A stretch of DNA of 64,000 bases from Monocercomonoides exilis (taxonomy: Eukaryota > Preaxostyla > Oxymonadida > Polymastigidae). This document shows, piece after piece, positions 34,283-47,171 of this stretch. The DNA lies in contig LSRY02000030.1 of assembly GCA_001643675.2 (NCBI GenBank), forward strand, positions 792,501 through 856,500. The letters are read 5' to 3'. A program made the position numbers and the translations under genes. Under the pieces are notes generated by a model. The model was given only the letters and a program-made list of their open reading frames with translations, made no database searches and was not told where the DNA came from. Every line of letters starts with the position of its first letter. The stretch's first letter is position 1.

Positions 34283-36595
34283 TCATTTGAAGAAAATGCA
34301 GACAAAATGAGCAGATTCCAATTTCATATCAGCCAATAGCAACAACAAATGGAAGAATTATTCCGTGTTGCAACATGAGTATTTGATGGTCAATAAGTTC
34401 TCAATAACGAAGAAGGTGCACTTCACATTAGCCAAGATAATAAAAAATATCGTCGATGAAGATATCGAAGGAGAAGGAGAAGTAACAACACAATTCGTAA
34501 AAATACTGCTTTTAATGAATTGTATCTGAGGATAGCGCTCAACATAAAAAACACTGTTGGTTGGAATGGGAAAAAATGATTCAAATAATACATAAAAAAA
34601 AATTAGTTTTGCATTGATTATAAAAATGCGTTCAAAAGTTCACACCTGCCATCTTTTTAGCAAATGCAGAAAATTGTTCAATCACTGAGGCTGTCAATCT
34701 CCATTTCCACTGCTTCGCAGTGTTTCTTTCTTCATCGTCCTTTTTTCCCAACAAAAACAAAATTATCAATTCTTTTACACTTCATAAAACAAGAAAAAAA
34801 TATTTCTACCATTTAACCCGAATGCTGTCTTTTGTTTGCATTCTTCTTTGTTGAAAAAAGCTTTCTGTTTGAATCAATGAAAAAACAATAAATGTAATAT
34901 TCGATCATGTTTCGAATTGTTTTGAAAAACACTTTTTTCATTTTTTTCTAAATAGCTTGTGACCCAAGATTTTATTCTAAATACTTTAACCGGGCTTGAT
35001 AAAGCTTATACCAGAAAGACAGACTTGTTACGGGTTTTTCATGGTTTTTCAGTAAATAAATTATATTTGTGGAAAGAATGTGTATTTACAGGAACAACAT
35101 AGATGTTTCGACAAACAAGTTGAACTATTCGTAATAACTTGTTTGTATCCAGAATTTATAATTTTTTACGAAACAATTCATAGTTATGGTAAAATATCTA
35201 ATGTTGATCTGTCCGAAAATAATTTTGATCATCCCACTCTTAATATTAAAATTCGATGAACCATTTTTATCATTTTTTATGTTGATGATTAAAAATGTTT
35301 TTTTATTTGATTTGAAAGTTGTTTGTCTGGTTTTTGTTTGACGAAGCGTAATGATTGTTGCATAGTGTTTAGATATCGACTGTCTGATTGATGTTCAAAT
35401 TGTTATTTCGTCTCATATTTTGGAATAATAAATCTCACTCAACAAACATGTTATTTGAGAATTTTCATTCTTTTATTTGAAATATTCAATTTGCTTTATG
35501 ATTGCTTTAAAAAGAATTATGTTATTTTTATGTGAGTAATTCAAATTCGAACGAGGTGAATATATTTATTTTTGGCTCGAATTTTCAATCTGTTCAACAA
35601 ATTTAAAATCTTTTTATCGTTTGTTTGCATATCGTCAAGTCAGGATATTGAAAATTGTTCGTTTTTATTTGTTTTTATTACTTCAATAAGACTTATTCTT
35701 TGAACATATTTTACTGGAAAAAACACAATATTTGAGCAGATCTTATTTTCAGAATAATTTAAAATGCACTCGCATGAAACTTTTTCACAAAAATTGAAAA
35801 GAATTTTCACATTTATTAAAAATATGTGTCCTTACAAAAAACGAATGAGTCAAATAAAAAAATAAACTTCATAATGAAAAAACAAATATTAATTCTTAAG
35901 AGAAAATAATATTTTCTTATTAACTTTGAACACAAAGTTATTAAATAAACAAGAGAAAGCGAGTGAATTGATTTGAACGAAATATTGATACAAAAACAGG
36001 CTTTCGCAGTTTAAAAAACAAAAATGCAATAAATAAAAAGTGAATATTAATTTATGCATATATGAATTTCGAAAATATGTGAAAGTTTTGACGAGAAGAA
36101 ATATATTATCTCATGCACTTTTATGAAATATTTCGAGACAACTATCTTTCCTTTTGAAGTGTGTTGATGTTTCATTCTATTGCAGTACCCCGCTTCATAA
36201 AAAATTTCTTCAACATGAATTGTTTTAGTTGGATAATTAATTCTATATGATTCAAATCAAATAGAATTACAAAATGGTGGAAATGTTCAGAAAAGGTTGA
36301 GATAATATAGAATTTCACAAAAGCAAACTGTTAATTTTTTGTTTGTCAATTGCATTTTCACAATTAACGCAGTTAAAAAAATATTAATCCATCAAAAATT
36401 GAAACACAACAATCACTTCATTTAATAATGGGTGAACATTTTCAATAATGTTGATGGTATGATCGACATTTTTTTTGGACAGATCAACATTATTTTTGGA
36501 CAGACTGAATAAAACTTCTTATTCACTCCCATAATAAAAAAATAATTATCACAAATAATTAATAATCCAATTATTTTCATTGAGGCAAAGTGAGA
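34283..36595. other. Intergenic region upstream of the left surface-receptor gene
   Basis: AT-rich, with no supported gene in about 2.3 kb. It contains mariner-like terminal motifs: GTTGATCTGTCC at about 35199, a tandem pair ending GGACAGA at about 36462-36504, and the 19-bp inverted match to 17809 at 36489-36507. The last 85 bases before the ATG at 36596 should hold the promoter, but no motif is clear. Confidence 0.45.
36489..36507 (-). repeat. Mariner-like 19-bp terminus (inverted partner of 17809-17827)
   Basis: The complement reads CAGTCTGTCCAAAAATAAT, identical to 17809-17827. The neighbouring 24 bases repeat the core GATC(A/G)ACATT...GGACAGA. The flanking base after the outer end is AA rather than TA, so a paired target-site duplication is not seen. 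Confidence 0.7.
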
Positions 36596-39500
36596 ATGTT
36601 GTCAGGAGTGGGGATGCCTGTTTTCAGTGTATTTTTTCTTTGTGTGAATCTTGTTGCCACCACCGGAGACTCGAGCTGGATTGGAGAAAAAATAGAAAAA
36701 GAAGAAATGATTAAAGTGGATAGAAATATGCTTCAGATAAGCGAAAATCCTTCAAGTGATGAATTAATTAATAATATAGAAGATGGTGGAAGATCGATGG
36801 AAAAAATGAAGAGAAGAAAAATTGAAGGAAGAGATTTTCATCATGATGATGAAAAAAGCAAAGAAGAATATGGAAGAGAAATTGGAATTATGAAGAATGT
36901 GAATATTTTCCAATCCAGTGAAATAGAGGGTTGCTTGGAATGTTTCAATTCATCAGTCATGGAAATGGGCTTGGCTATGAGAGAAAAAGGATCAAAAAGG
37001 ATTCTCATTGCGAAAAAAGGAAGCATTGTTTCGATGAAAGAGTGCATTCTTTTTGTTGAGAAACATTCTTCGCCGATAGAACTGGGCGGGAGTTTTGGAT
37101 CATTTGTGAACATTTCAATTCAGCCAAATGTTGAAGGATTGAATGAATTTCCTCCTCTTTTCACTTCTGGACAATTTGACAATGATGTTTCAAAGTCATC
37201 CATTATTTCGTTGAGTGAATCTCATTTTTCCTCTTTTTGTGTGTCTTTAGCCCCATTCCTCTCTTCACCTTCCATTTCTCTCATATCCCTCTCCAAACTC
37301 ATTTTTTTCAACATTTCAACAGCAAATGATGCATGTTCACTATCAACCACAATGTCAACCCAAATCACTTGCATGATGAGCAGCTGTTTATTTTCTTCTG
37401 TTTGTGATGCATATGATGGCGGGATTGTTCCCTCTCTGAACAACCCCTTGGCCTCCTTGACAGCCTCAAACACCTCATTCGTTGGGTGTTGTCGGACAAG
37501 GAATGTCAATGTCAATGGAACAGAAGGGAATCTGTCGAAACAAGAGAGAATAAAGATCCTTGACAACGGTGTGAACACATTTGTTTGGTGCGAATGGAAT
37601 GGATCAAAGACAACAGGATCAACGGGAGATTATGCTGATGATGCTTCTAATGGAGGAGCAATTCAAATGTTCAATCGAGGAAATGGAATTCTTTCCGTTT
37701 CTCATTGCTCTTTTAATAATTGTTATGCTTTTTACGCTGGAGGAGGAATAATGTGCCATGGAATTAATTCTGTTGAATTTGTGAACAACACTTTCGACTC
37801 ATGTCATGCGCAAAATCGATATGGAGGAGGGGCTTTCGTTTATACGATTTCAACATGTGTTCAGATCAGTGGATGCAACTTCAGAAATTGTAAAGCAAAT
37901 TATGACGGAGGAGGGCTCTTTCTCGAATCTTTTCAGATTTGGGGATCAAATTGCATTGACGCAGACAGCGGAAGAGGAGAGAGTGCGTGTGTGTTTGACT
38001 GCAGTTTTTCTTTATGCTCACTTTCTGGTTCATATGGTGGAGGCATGTGGGTATATAAATTTCCTTCTCAGTTCAAAATTAGGAGCATTCAGTTTTTGTC
38101 ATGTTTCGTATCGTCATATGGAGGAGGCATGAGCTTCAGACCGGAAAAACAAGATGATGGGATTTATTGTTATTTTTTGTTCTTTCACGAATGCAAATGC
38201 TCTCCAAACACTCCATATGGGCATGATATTGATTTCGTTGATTTTAACAATTTGTATTTATCGTCAATTAATCCATTCTTTGAATGTTACACAACAAATA
38301 CAGATGATAAAAGAGTGTGCTATACGTTTAATTCATCCGGTTCCTGGGCATATGAACAAACATCGAAAAAAGATTGGCTGAAAGACAAGACAACATATGT
38401 TTCTGTGAATGGGAATGATGCTTCTGAGTTGTGTGGGGTTAATGAATTAAATCCATGTTTGACAGTGAAGAAAGCGTTTGAGATGTGTGAAGTGCAGATT
38501 AGCTTGGCAATCACCCTGATGGAAGGGAATCACACAAGCGAGGTGACAACAATTGAGATTGGAGAAAAGAAGATTTCGGTCATTGGGATAGGCATAGAGA
38601 AGAGTTCGATTGGAACAGGAGCCCTTTCATCAACTGGAGCGCTGTTCAGTGCGACAACAGGCCAACTTGGTTTATTGCACATGAAGGTTGATTGCAACTC
38701 AAATGCAAGTCCTTCGCCGAGTGTGGTTGTGGTGTCTGATGGGAGTGGGTCACTCTCATTGGAGGATGTTGTGATCACCACGAGCAATATTGGAGAATAT
38801 ATGATATCTTCTTCAGTGTTTGTGGTGCCGCTGTTACAGCTGTCGATGGTTGGTGTGGAGATCAAGAATATGAATGTCTCAAAATCATTGTTCTCTGAAC
38901 CTGCTTTGTCTTCTTCTTCCTCCTCCTCATCTGCCCTGTTTTTGACAGCCACTTCATCTGGAGAGAGCACGCTGGCGAACTTGACGGTGACGAATGTGAA
39001 GTTGACTGAAGGAGATGGAGTGGCTGTGGCAAAGAGTGTGGCAGAAGGGGAGACATTTGTTGTTCAGAATGTGACAATCGAAGATTGCGAGTGTGAAAGT
39101 GGCAGTGGTGGTGGGATCAAGGTTGAGTTGAAAACAGATGCAAGCAAGCTTCAGATAGAAAGAACAACAACAATGAACAGATGCACAAGTGGCAAATATG
39201 GAGGAGGGATGGTGTTGAATTTGGCTGACAACTCAATTGACTTCTCGATTGTGTCAGTTGACTTTTCAGGGTGTTCTGCTTCATTGGGGGGGAATTATGT
39301 GTTTGTGAATGGGAGCAATTCAGCGAGCTGGGGAATAACAACAGAAAAGCTGAATATCCAACATGACAGTTCAAAAATACAATGAGCTGGTGGGATATGA
39401 TCGGAGTGACACAACAATGGGGCTGTTCCCATTGAATGTGTATTTGGACAGATATCCAGATGCAGCACATGTGGGGAAGGGGAAGGATGGGCTGGGTGGA

Positions 39501-42500
39501 TACAACTCGTGGTTCTGTGGGTTTGACTATTATCCGTGTGCCACTATCACGCATGCAGCGCAGGTGAGATATGCAGACACAAACAAGAAGATCGAATTGG
39601 ATTCAGGATATGAGCTTGCTGAGGCAATTGGAATGACAGATGGCAATGAATGGGAGATTTCCTGTGCGAGAAAAGGGATGGAGGTTGGGGTGAAAGCACC
39701 AGAGAATTTTGAGTCATCTTGTCTGATTGAGGTGTTGAGCAAGTGTTCAATGAGAAACATCAAGTTCTGTATTCCATCTGCACTATCTGGTGCATCATCA
39801 TCATCTCTGATTTCATCCAACTCCACACTCCTCACACTCACTGACTGTTCTGTTGTTTGTTCATCAGAGAATTCCATTGGATATTGTTTTGTGAATGTGA
39901 TTGGGGGAAAAGTGAAAGTGGAGGGATTGGTGATAACAGAAACCTTGACATTTGGAGAACATTCAGTGATTGAGTTTGGTGAAGGGGTGGAATCAGTTGT
40001 GGTTTGTGGGTGTGAGGTGAGTAATATTGAGAAGAGAAATGGAGATGGAGGATGGGTGAGTGGAGTGGTTGGGGCAGAGAGAGATGAGGGGAAGAATGGG
40101 ATAATTGTGATTGAATCGTGTGTTGTGAAGGGGTGCAAGTGTGTTGGTGGAAGAGGAGGAGGGATGAGTGTTGTTGTGAAGGGGGAAGGGAGTGTTGTTG
40201 TGAATGGGAGTTGTGTGATTGATGGGTGTGAGGCGAAGGGTTCAAGGGAGAGTTCAGAAGGGAGAAGTGAAGGGAGAGGGGGAGGGATGATGATTGTGAT
40301 GGAGAGCAGGGATGGTTCAATGAAAATGGAATCGGGAAGAGAGGGTTTGTTTATGTTTGGAGAGGATAACAAAGCTTCATATGGAAAGGATGTGTTTGTT
40401 GGTTGTGGTGGAGGAGTGTTGTTGGAGTCGAAAGTGAACAGAAGTTCATTTTCATTTTTTGATTGGAGTGTTATTCCAACAGATGTTGTGAAGCTGTGTG
40501 GGAGTGAGGATGGGAGAGAAGAGGAGGTGATTCCGCTGTTTGTGTATTTGTGTTCAATCGGTACAAAGCTGAGAGTTGATGGGAGAGGAGAGAGGGCACT
40601 GGATCAGAGCCATTGTGGGTTTGAGGAGTTTGGGTGTTTGACAATTGACTATTGTGTTGGGAAGAGAGCGAGCAGCAATGTGAATGAGATTGAAATTATC
40701 TCAGAATCATGGATAAAGAATGAAATGAAAGTGGTTTCATTTGGGGTGAGTGTTTCAGGGAAAGAAGAAGGGATGAGGGTGATTGTGAGAGATGAAGGAT
40801 CGATAAATCAAAATAACCTCATTGAGTGTTCAAAATCATTTGAGATGAGATATTTGTCATTTGTGCTGAATGATGAAATGAATGGGAAGAGAAGTGGATT
40901 TATTCACTCCTCATCATCTACCATAACAATCACCAGTTGCTCTGTCTCATTTGGAAATGATGAAATGATTGGATTCAATGTGATTTGCATTGAAGGAGGA
41001 GGTGTGGTTGTGAATGGATTTGCGATGGAAGGGGGAGTGAGAATGAGTGGGAAATCGCCAATTGTTGTTTCGAATGGAGCTGAATTGGAGATGAATCACA
41101 GCCGAATGAGTGGAGTGGAAGTTGTTGGTGGAATTGGAGGAGGAGGAGGAGGATGTTTGAATGTGGAGATGGGTGTGAATGGGATTGTGAATGTTGAAGA
41201 ATGCAATTTGTCATCAGTGTGTTCAGGGGGGAGTGGGATGAAAGGGGGAGGGATGAAGATATCAGTGGAGAAAGGAGGGAGGTTGGAAATGAAAAATGTG
41301 AAATATTCAGGGTGTGAAGTGCCAAGAGAGGATGTTGGGGATGGAGGGAGAGGAATGGGAGGAGGGATGTTTGTGAAGCTGGCAGATGGGACGGGAACAT
41401 TTGTGATGGAAGGGATGGGATTTGAGGGATGCAATGCCTGGAAAGGGAAGAACGTGTTTGTGTCAGGATGGGATCTGAGTGAGATTGCGAATGAGGAGCA
41501 TCTGAAATGGGAGATTAAGGAAGAGGAGTTGGGATCATTGGATGAGTTGTGTGGGTGGGAGAGGAAGTCAACAGGAGAGGAGGGATATGTGATTCCGCTG
41601 GTTGTGTATTTGTGGAGGAACTGGAGTGGGAATGGGTTTGTTTCTCGAGAGAAAGGAGGAGACTTCAGTGGGTGTGGGTATTCAGAAGCACCATGTTCAT
41701 CGATTGATCACTTGATATCACTTCGATATCCAACATTTGGAGAAGGAGAAACACATATTGCCATTGCGGGATCAGGGTTGCTGAGCCATTCCATTTCATT
41801 TTCATCATCAATTTTAGAGTCACCAAAAGTGGTGATTGAAGGAACAAAGAAAGGGACAGGAGTGACGATCAGTGACGAAGATGAGAATGAATTGTCTGAT
41901 GGTTCAATGATCTCCTCGAATGTGAGTCTATCATTTGTGAATGTGTCATTCACCAAGCCAGCCATCACAACCCATCATTCAGTGTTGATTGAATCCTCTG
42001 GAGCAAACACATTATTGTCAGTTTCAGATTGTTCATTTGGCCCAGGGAGAGGGGTGGCAGAAAGTTTTGGATATTGTGTGATGAGAGTGAATGGGGGGAG
42101 TGTTGTGATTGAGAGGTGTTCGTTGAGTTTGATTTCAGAGTTGAAAGGGTTGATTGCGTTCAGGACAAGTGCAGGTGAGGTGACTGTTCAGAATGTGAAC
42201 ATCTCATTTGCTGATGTGACAGAAAGAAGCCTGATATCGATGATAGAAGAGGATAACCAGATGAATGGAGAAAAGAAGGTATTTTCAAATGGGAACAGAC
42301 CAATTTTGAGAGTTGTTGGGTGTTCATTTGCGAACATCACGAATGAAGGGATTGGAGCGAGTGTCATTGATGTGGGATCATTTGAGAATGGAGTGGAGTG
42401 TGTGATGGATGAGTGTTCGATGTCGAGTTGCAAGAGTGGTTTGAGTGATGAAGGAGGGGGGATGAGAGTGGTGCTGAAGAGTGGGGAGTCAGTGTTGAAA

Positions 42501-45500
42501 GTGAATGGGAGCTCGTTTTCGATGTGCAAGTGCTCGAGTGAAACAGGGTGTGGAGGAGGGCTGTTTATTGATGGGTCCGACCCACATGCGAATTATGGAA
42601 ATGAGAGTCAGATTCCGCCTCTGAATTTCAAGATTGTGAACATCCTGTTTGTGATGAATGAGGCACATGTGGGGAAAGACGTGTTTGTCAGATGCCACTC
42701 GATTGAGCACCAGATCAACGAAACACTGTTTGCGCTGAACTACAACCAGGAGTCGCTGAACTCGAACAACTCGATCTGTGGGAGGGATGCTTGGAGCGAG
42801 GGAGATGTTGATCTGATTCCGCTGATCACATTCTATTATTCGGCACAGGTGTTTGTGAGTGGGAGAGGGAGTGATGGGAGGGGGTGTGGGGCACAGAGCA
42901 ATCCGTGTGTGAGCATCAACCGTGGGGTTGAGCACATCGAGGAAGGGGTGATGAATGGGATTCTGATTGATGGGGAAGGGTTTGTAAGGAAGGAGTGTGT
43001 GATTGGAGATCTGGTTGTGAATTCATTGAAAAAGACACAGGGGATTGTTCGATTGAACTGCAAGATTGAGAAATCAGCAGAGAAGGATTGTGTGATGGAG
43101 TTTGTGAATGAATGTTCAGTGGAGAGATGCTCATTCCAGTTTGAAGATGGATTTGAGTCAACACACAGGTATCTCATGAAAGTGAAGAATGGAATGACGA
43201 AAATACAAGAATGTGAATTCTTCTCTTCCCCAACAACAACAGTTGAGGATATGAAGTTGAACAGTTCAATTGTGAGTGTGGAAAGTGGAGAGCTGAAGAT
43301 ATTTGATTCAACGTTCAAGGATATTCATTCAACAAGGTCAGTGCTTTCATTTCGTGAAGAATCGGATGTGATGATTGATGAAACAAGAATGTCGAACATT
43401 GAATGTGAGGGAGATGTTGTGAGTGTTGGAAGAAAAGCGAAAGTGGAGATGAAGGAAATGAAAGTTGAGAATGTGACTCTGTTGTTGGAGGGGTGTGTGA
43501 TTGGGATGGAAGATGCTGAGCAAGAGGTGAGTGTGCTGAACAGCTCATTCGGAAAGTGTGTGAATTCGGTTGATAAGGGAAGCATGATGCAGATCAGAAA
43601 TTCCAAGAATGTGAGAATTGAGGCATGTGTGTTCGATGGAGAAAAAGAAATCGAGGTTGCCAATGAAGAAAACAATAGAAAAGAAGGATTGTGCAAATGG
43701 AATGGGTCATTGGCTGATGTTGAGAAGAGCAATGTGGAGATGAGGGAAACAACGATTATGAAGAGCAAGGGAGGTGGATTGTGGGTGAGTGGAGGGAGTT
43801 TGAAGATTGAAAATGGAAAGTTTGAGAATAACAACGCATCAATTGAGGGATATCCATCAGCTCGAAGGAATGTGATTTGTGAAGGGAATGGGGAGTTGAA
43901 TGTTGTGAGTGTGAAAGGGGGAGATGGTTTGTTGCCAAACACATCGCTTTGGATATTGGACGAAGGATGCGAATTGGGAGGGATAGCAGCTGACAGAGGA
44001 TCATCATTTTTCATCCCCATTTTGGAAGAGGTGAAGAACACAACACAGCCAAATGGAAATGTGGAGTTGATGATTGTGGGAAAGCTGCTTCTGCCATGTG
44101 ATTTGTCGGTGAAGATGAGCATGAAAAATGGGGATGAAGAGGAGATTGTGAGAAAGGGGATTGAAGAAGATGGGTTTGTGTCAGAGAATGAGATTCACTC
44201 ATTCATTTCATGTTCAGAATGGGAGAAAGTGAGAGAAGAGACAGAAGTGAGTGTGTGGATTGTGTTTGGAAAAGGAGATTCACCTTCATCAACAGAGCGA
44301 TTTATTGTGAAGAACAAGAGTGAAAGTGTTGTCGAAGGAGATGAAAGGATTGTTGAAGGAGGGAAAGAAGGAAATCATCATGGTCTGCAATAATTGCGAT
44401 AATATTCGTTATTTTGTTTTTGATTGTTCTGATTGTATCTGTCATTGTGACTATTCGTTGGAGAAAGGTCAAGAACGAAGCGAAAGATTTGAGAGAGATT
44501 GTGAATGATACAGTGAGGAAGGATCCGAAGGCATTTGAGATGGTGACGATGGAGATGTCACCAGAGGAGCAGTGGAGAAGAGCAGAGAAAGAGGCAGAGA
44601 AGAAGAATGAAGAGATGATAAAAAAGAGGGTGTATGAGAGGAATATGGAACATTCAGAGTCATCAGAGCATCTTCTGTCTGAGAGTGGATCGACTGAATA
44701 CATCCTTGGAAGAGATTCAGACAAGATCCCTCAATGGATGCTGGAGAAAGTTGAGGAAGAGGAAGAAGAGATAAGGAAGCGAACTCCATCCCCATCCATT
44801 TCATCCACTTCAACAACTGATTCAGACTCAACGTTTGTTCGATCAGAGAGTTTGTGTCCAACCACTTCATCCATGTCGAATCTGGTGGATGCAATGGCCT
44901 GTTCGTCTCCTCATGAGAAGCTGATTGTGGATCTGAGGGATTCGCTGTTCATGTTGCTTCACGGGAGTAATAAGACAAAAGAGATGGCGATAGGTACTCT
45001 GCAGGAGAGGGAGCAGACAGCTGCCCAAATCCTGTTCTGGGTGGCTAATCTCGCGCTCCACTCCTTTGATGAAATGGAAAATGGATTATCTTCTCTTTCC
45101 ACTCTGAGTCCTCACATTGTTTTGTTCTCCGAGCACATGGTGATCTGCATTGTCATACATTCTGATCTCCTTTCTTCTGATGATTCAGACTCATCATCCA
45201 TCTCTTCATCGACCGTTGTGACATCTGCCAGCGATGATGATGATGATGAGGATTCTCTGCCATCATCTGCGTTTGAGGATGAGAGCCTTTTCAAAAAAGA
45301 GTGCCTGAGGTGGAAGGCGCCAGAGCTGCAGATGAACAAGAAGATGGGAGCAACGAAGGAGTCAGTTGCTTTTTCGATTGGGATGATGTTGTGGGAGTGT
45401 TTGACATTGGAAATTCCGTTTGGGGAGTATGAAGGGGAGGTGGCAGGGCAGAAGATTGTGAATGGAGAGAGGCCAAGTGCGAATGAGGGAAGAGGGAGTC

Positions 45501-45724
45501 CGTTGATGAATTATGCTGAGATGTGCCTGTCAGGCGATGCATCGAAACGGCCAACTCTTGTGAACATAAAGCGGCAGTTCATTTCACGCTTTCCAGGAGG
45601 CGGACCAACAATGACGATGAGCGATGCAATCGAGATTGAAGACAGCTCGGATGAGGAGGAAGCAGAAGAATGCAGCACAAGGAAGAAGGACAAAAGCAGA
45701 GGATCAGAGTTGCTGAAGATGTGA
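36596..45724 (+). pseudogene. Surface receptor with beta-helix repeats and kinase-like tail, left copy, two frameshifts
   Basis: ATG 36596 starts a signal peptide (MLSGVGMPVFSVFFLCVNLV). The first frame ends at 39385, a second runs about 39373-44393, and a third about 44375-45724 (TGA). Compared with the right-hand copy the breaks are one extra A (A5 at 39373-39377 versus A4) and one missing G (GG at 44370-44371 versus GGG). Repairing neither, the secreted first part would lack the membrane span and kinase-like domain. From residue about 210 onward the sequence is nearly identical to the 48-57 kb gene; residues 1-210 differ. Features include repeated YAGGGI/YGGGAF/YDGGGL turns of a parallel beta-helix, Cys-rich module headers (NGNDASELCGVNELNPCLTV), a membrane segment near 44390-44460, and kinase C-lobe motifs (RWKAPEL, GMMLWECLTLEIPFGEYEGE, SKRPTL). 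It may be a true pseudogene or carry homopolymer errors. Confidence 0.8.
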
Positions 45725-46899
45725 CGTGCTCAGAATAGACATGAGGATGGTAAATTCACAAAGGTGGAAACGAAGTGATCTTACAGGGGAGCAAATTCAG
45801 TGGTGCTTGGAGTGTGAAAGCGATGATGAAGAAGAGCAGAAGAGACCAGATGAATGATGAATGGATTGGATTAAAAGCCTGAAACTCTTTTCTTTCTTTT
45901 CTTTTCATTCTTTTCATTTCTTTTTATTATTGTTTTTCTTCTCCTCTCTTATTGCTTTTTTGAGTGTTAGTGTTTCAATATACCATTGTGTTCAAACATT
46001 TCTCTGGAAGAGGAGCCGATGCAACAACAAGGCAAGGGATATGTTGCAATGGATGAGTCGTCTTCATTTGTGATATTGCTGTCGCACCTTTATTTTTGGT
46101 TATTTTTGAGGCACTTCACAAATAATGTTTGGATAAACAAATTGAGGTATATGCTATTGTTGAAAATTAGTGAAAGCCCCTGAATTTGTCAGTGATTTGG
46201 AAAATATTCAGAAAAAGAGAAGAATTGATAAAGGTTATAAATTTTTCTTATTTATTTTTTGATTGAAAATGGAGAAATTAAATGGAAATATGAAAACAGT
46301 ATCGCTGACAGTGATTTTTGCATCAGTCGCTCTGAAAGTGAGTGTTTGAATGGGAACAAATATTGAGGTGAGGAGGGTGAGAGAGGCGTCTTGGAGGAGG
46401 GGAATAAATCAATAAAGGGCATATTCGATGGTGGCGCATGGGATCTGTTGGGGTCTGCTGCAGGCATCACATCACTTCCACTGTTGGCCACGATTTTGTT
46501 CTGTCCAATGATGGAAAGCCAACTGTTGTATTTTGCGTTAGGGTTACACTTTTACTCTGACCTATATTTTTACCCTCACCCTTTTTTTTGTGGAGCTGGC
46601 TACGGCTTAATACAAGCTTGATGCCAACAAAAAATAACTAGAAATGTTTATTTTTATATATTTAACTTTTACAGAAAAATTTTTTTCGCACAATTTTTTT
46701 TTACTAAGAGATCTCTGTATTTTTTAATTTTATTTTTTGATCATTAAATTGATGGTCTTTCCATGCTAATAACATTCTGGAAGTTTTAAGCTACACCGTC
46801 ATTTCACTTCTTATCCTTTATATTGTTTTTATGACTTTTCACATTTCACACGTTTCTTTTTCACTTGTTTTCTCATTTCATCCACTTTTTGATAAAATG
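37220..46899 (+). repeat. Left arm of giant inverted repeat (about 9.7 kb)
   Basis: This segment is repeated in reverse complement at 47172-56870; positions x and about 94071-x correspond. It includes most of the receptor gene, its 3' flank and a surface-protein relic. The inner limit is sharp at 46899 (…GATAAAATG), and the outer limit lies at TCTCATTTTTCCTCTTTTTG near 37220. Identity is near complete, with clustered differences. Confidence 0.9.
46271..46481 (-). pseudogene. Relic of surface-protein module (left arm)
   Basis: The complement contains CDACSRPQQIPCATIEYALY followed by TGA and then LLQDASLTLLTSIFVPIQTL. This is the same module header as the fragment at 31.0 kb. It is a short broken copy carried within the palindrome arm; its mirror image is at 47590-47800. 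Confidence 0.6.
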
Positions 46900-47171
46900 C
46901 TCTTATTGATTGCATTATTAACTATTTTTATATTTCATAAGCTGTATCTCATTTGAAACTCTATGATTTGTTGAACACACACATTATTTTTTGCTGAATA
47001 ACTGTTACTGGTTGGAAAAACCAAAACTTCCGAAATTGATGTTTTTCATTTTTCCATTTAAAATCAAATTTGCAAAGCTTTTTTGCATATCTGCATAATG
47101 AACATTCCAACATATATTAAAAAAAATCTTAAAACTTTTTTACAAAAATTCTTCATTCTTTAAAAAATTTT
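46900..47171. other. Palindrome spacer (272 bp)
   Basis: Unique AT-rich sequence between the two arms with no gene or obvious site. The junctions are exact mirror images (CCACTTTTTGATAAAATG / CATTTTATCAAAAAGTGG). Confidence 0.85.

Noticed and set aside
17809-36507. Maverick/Polinton interpretation of the 18.7-kb block
   Set aside because: The size fits, but I see no protein-primed DNA polymerase, packaging ATPase, adenain-type protease or capsid motifs, and the termini are short rather than hundreds of bases.
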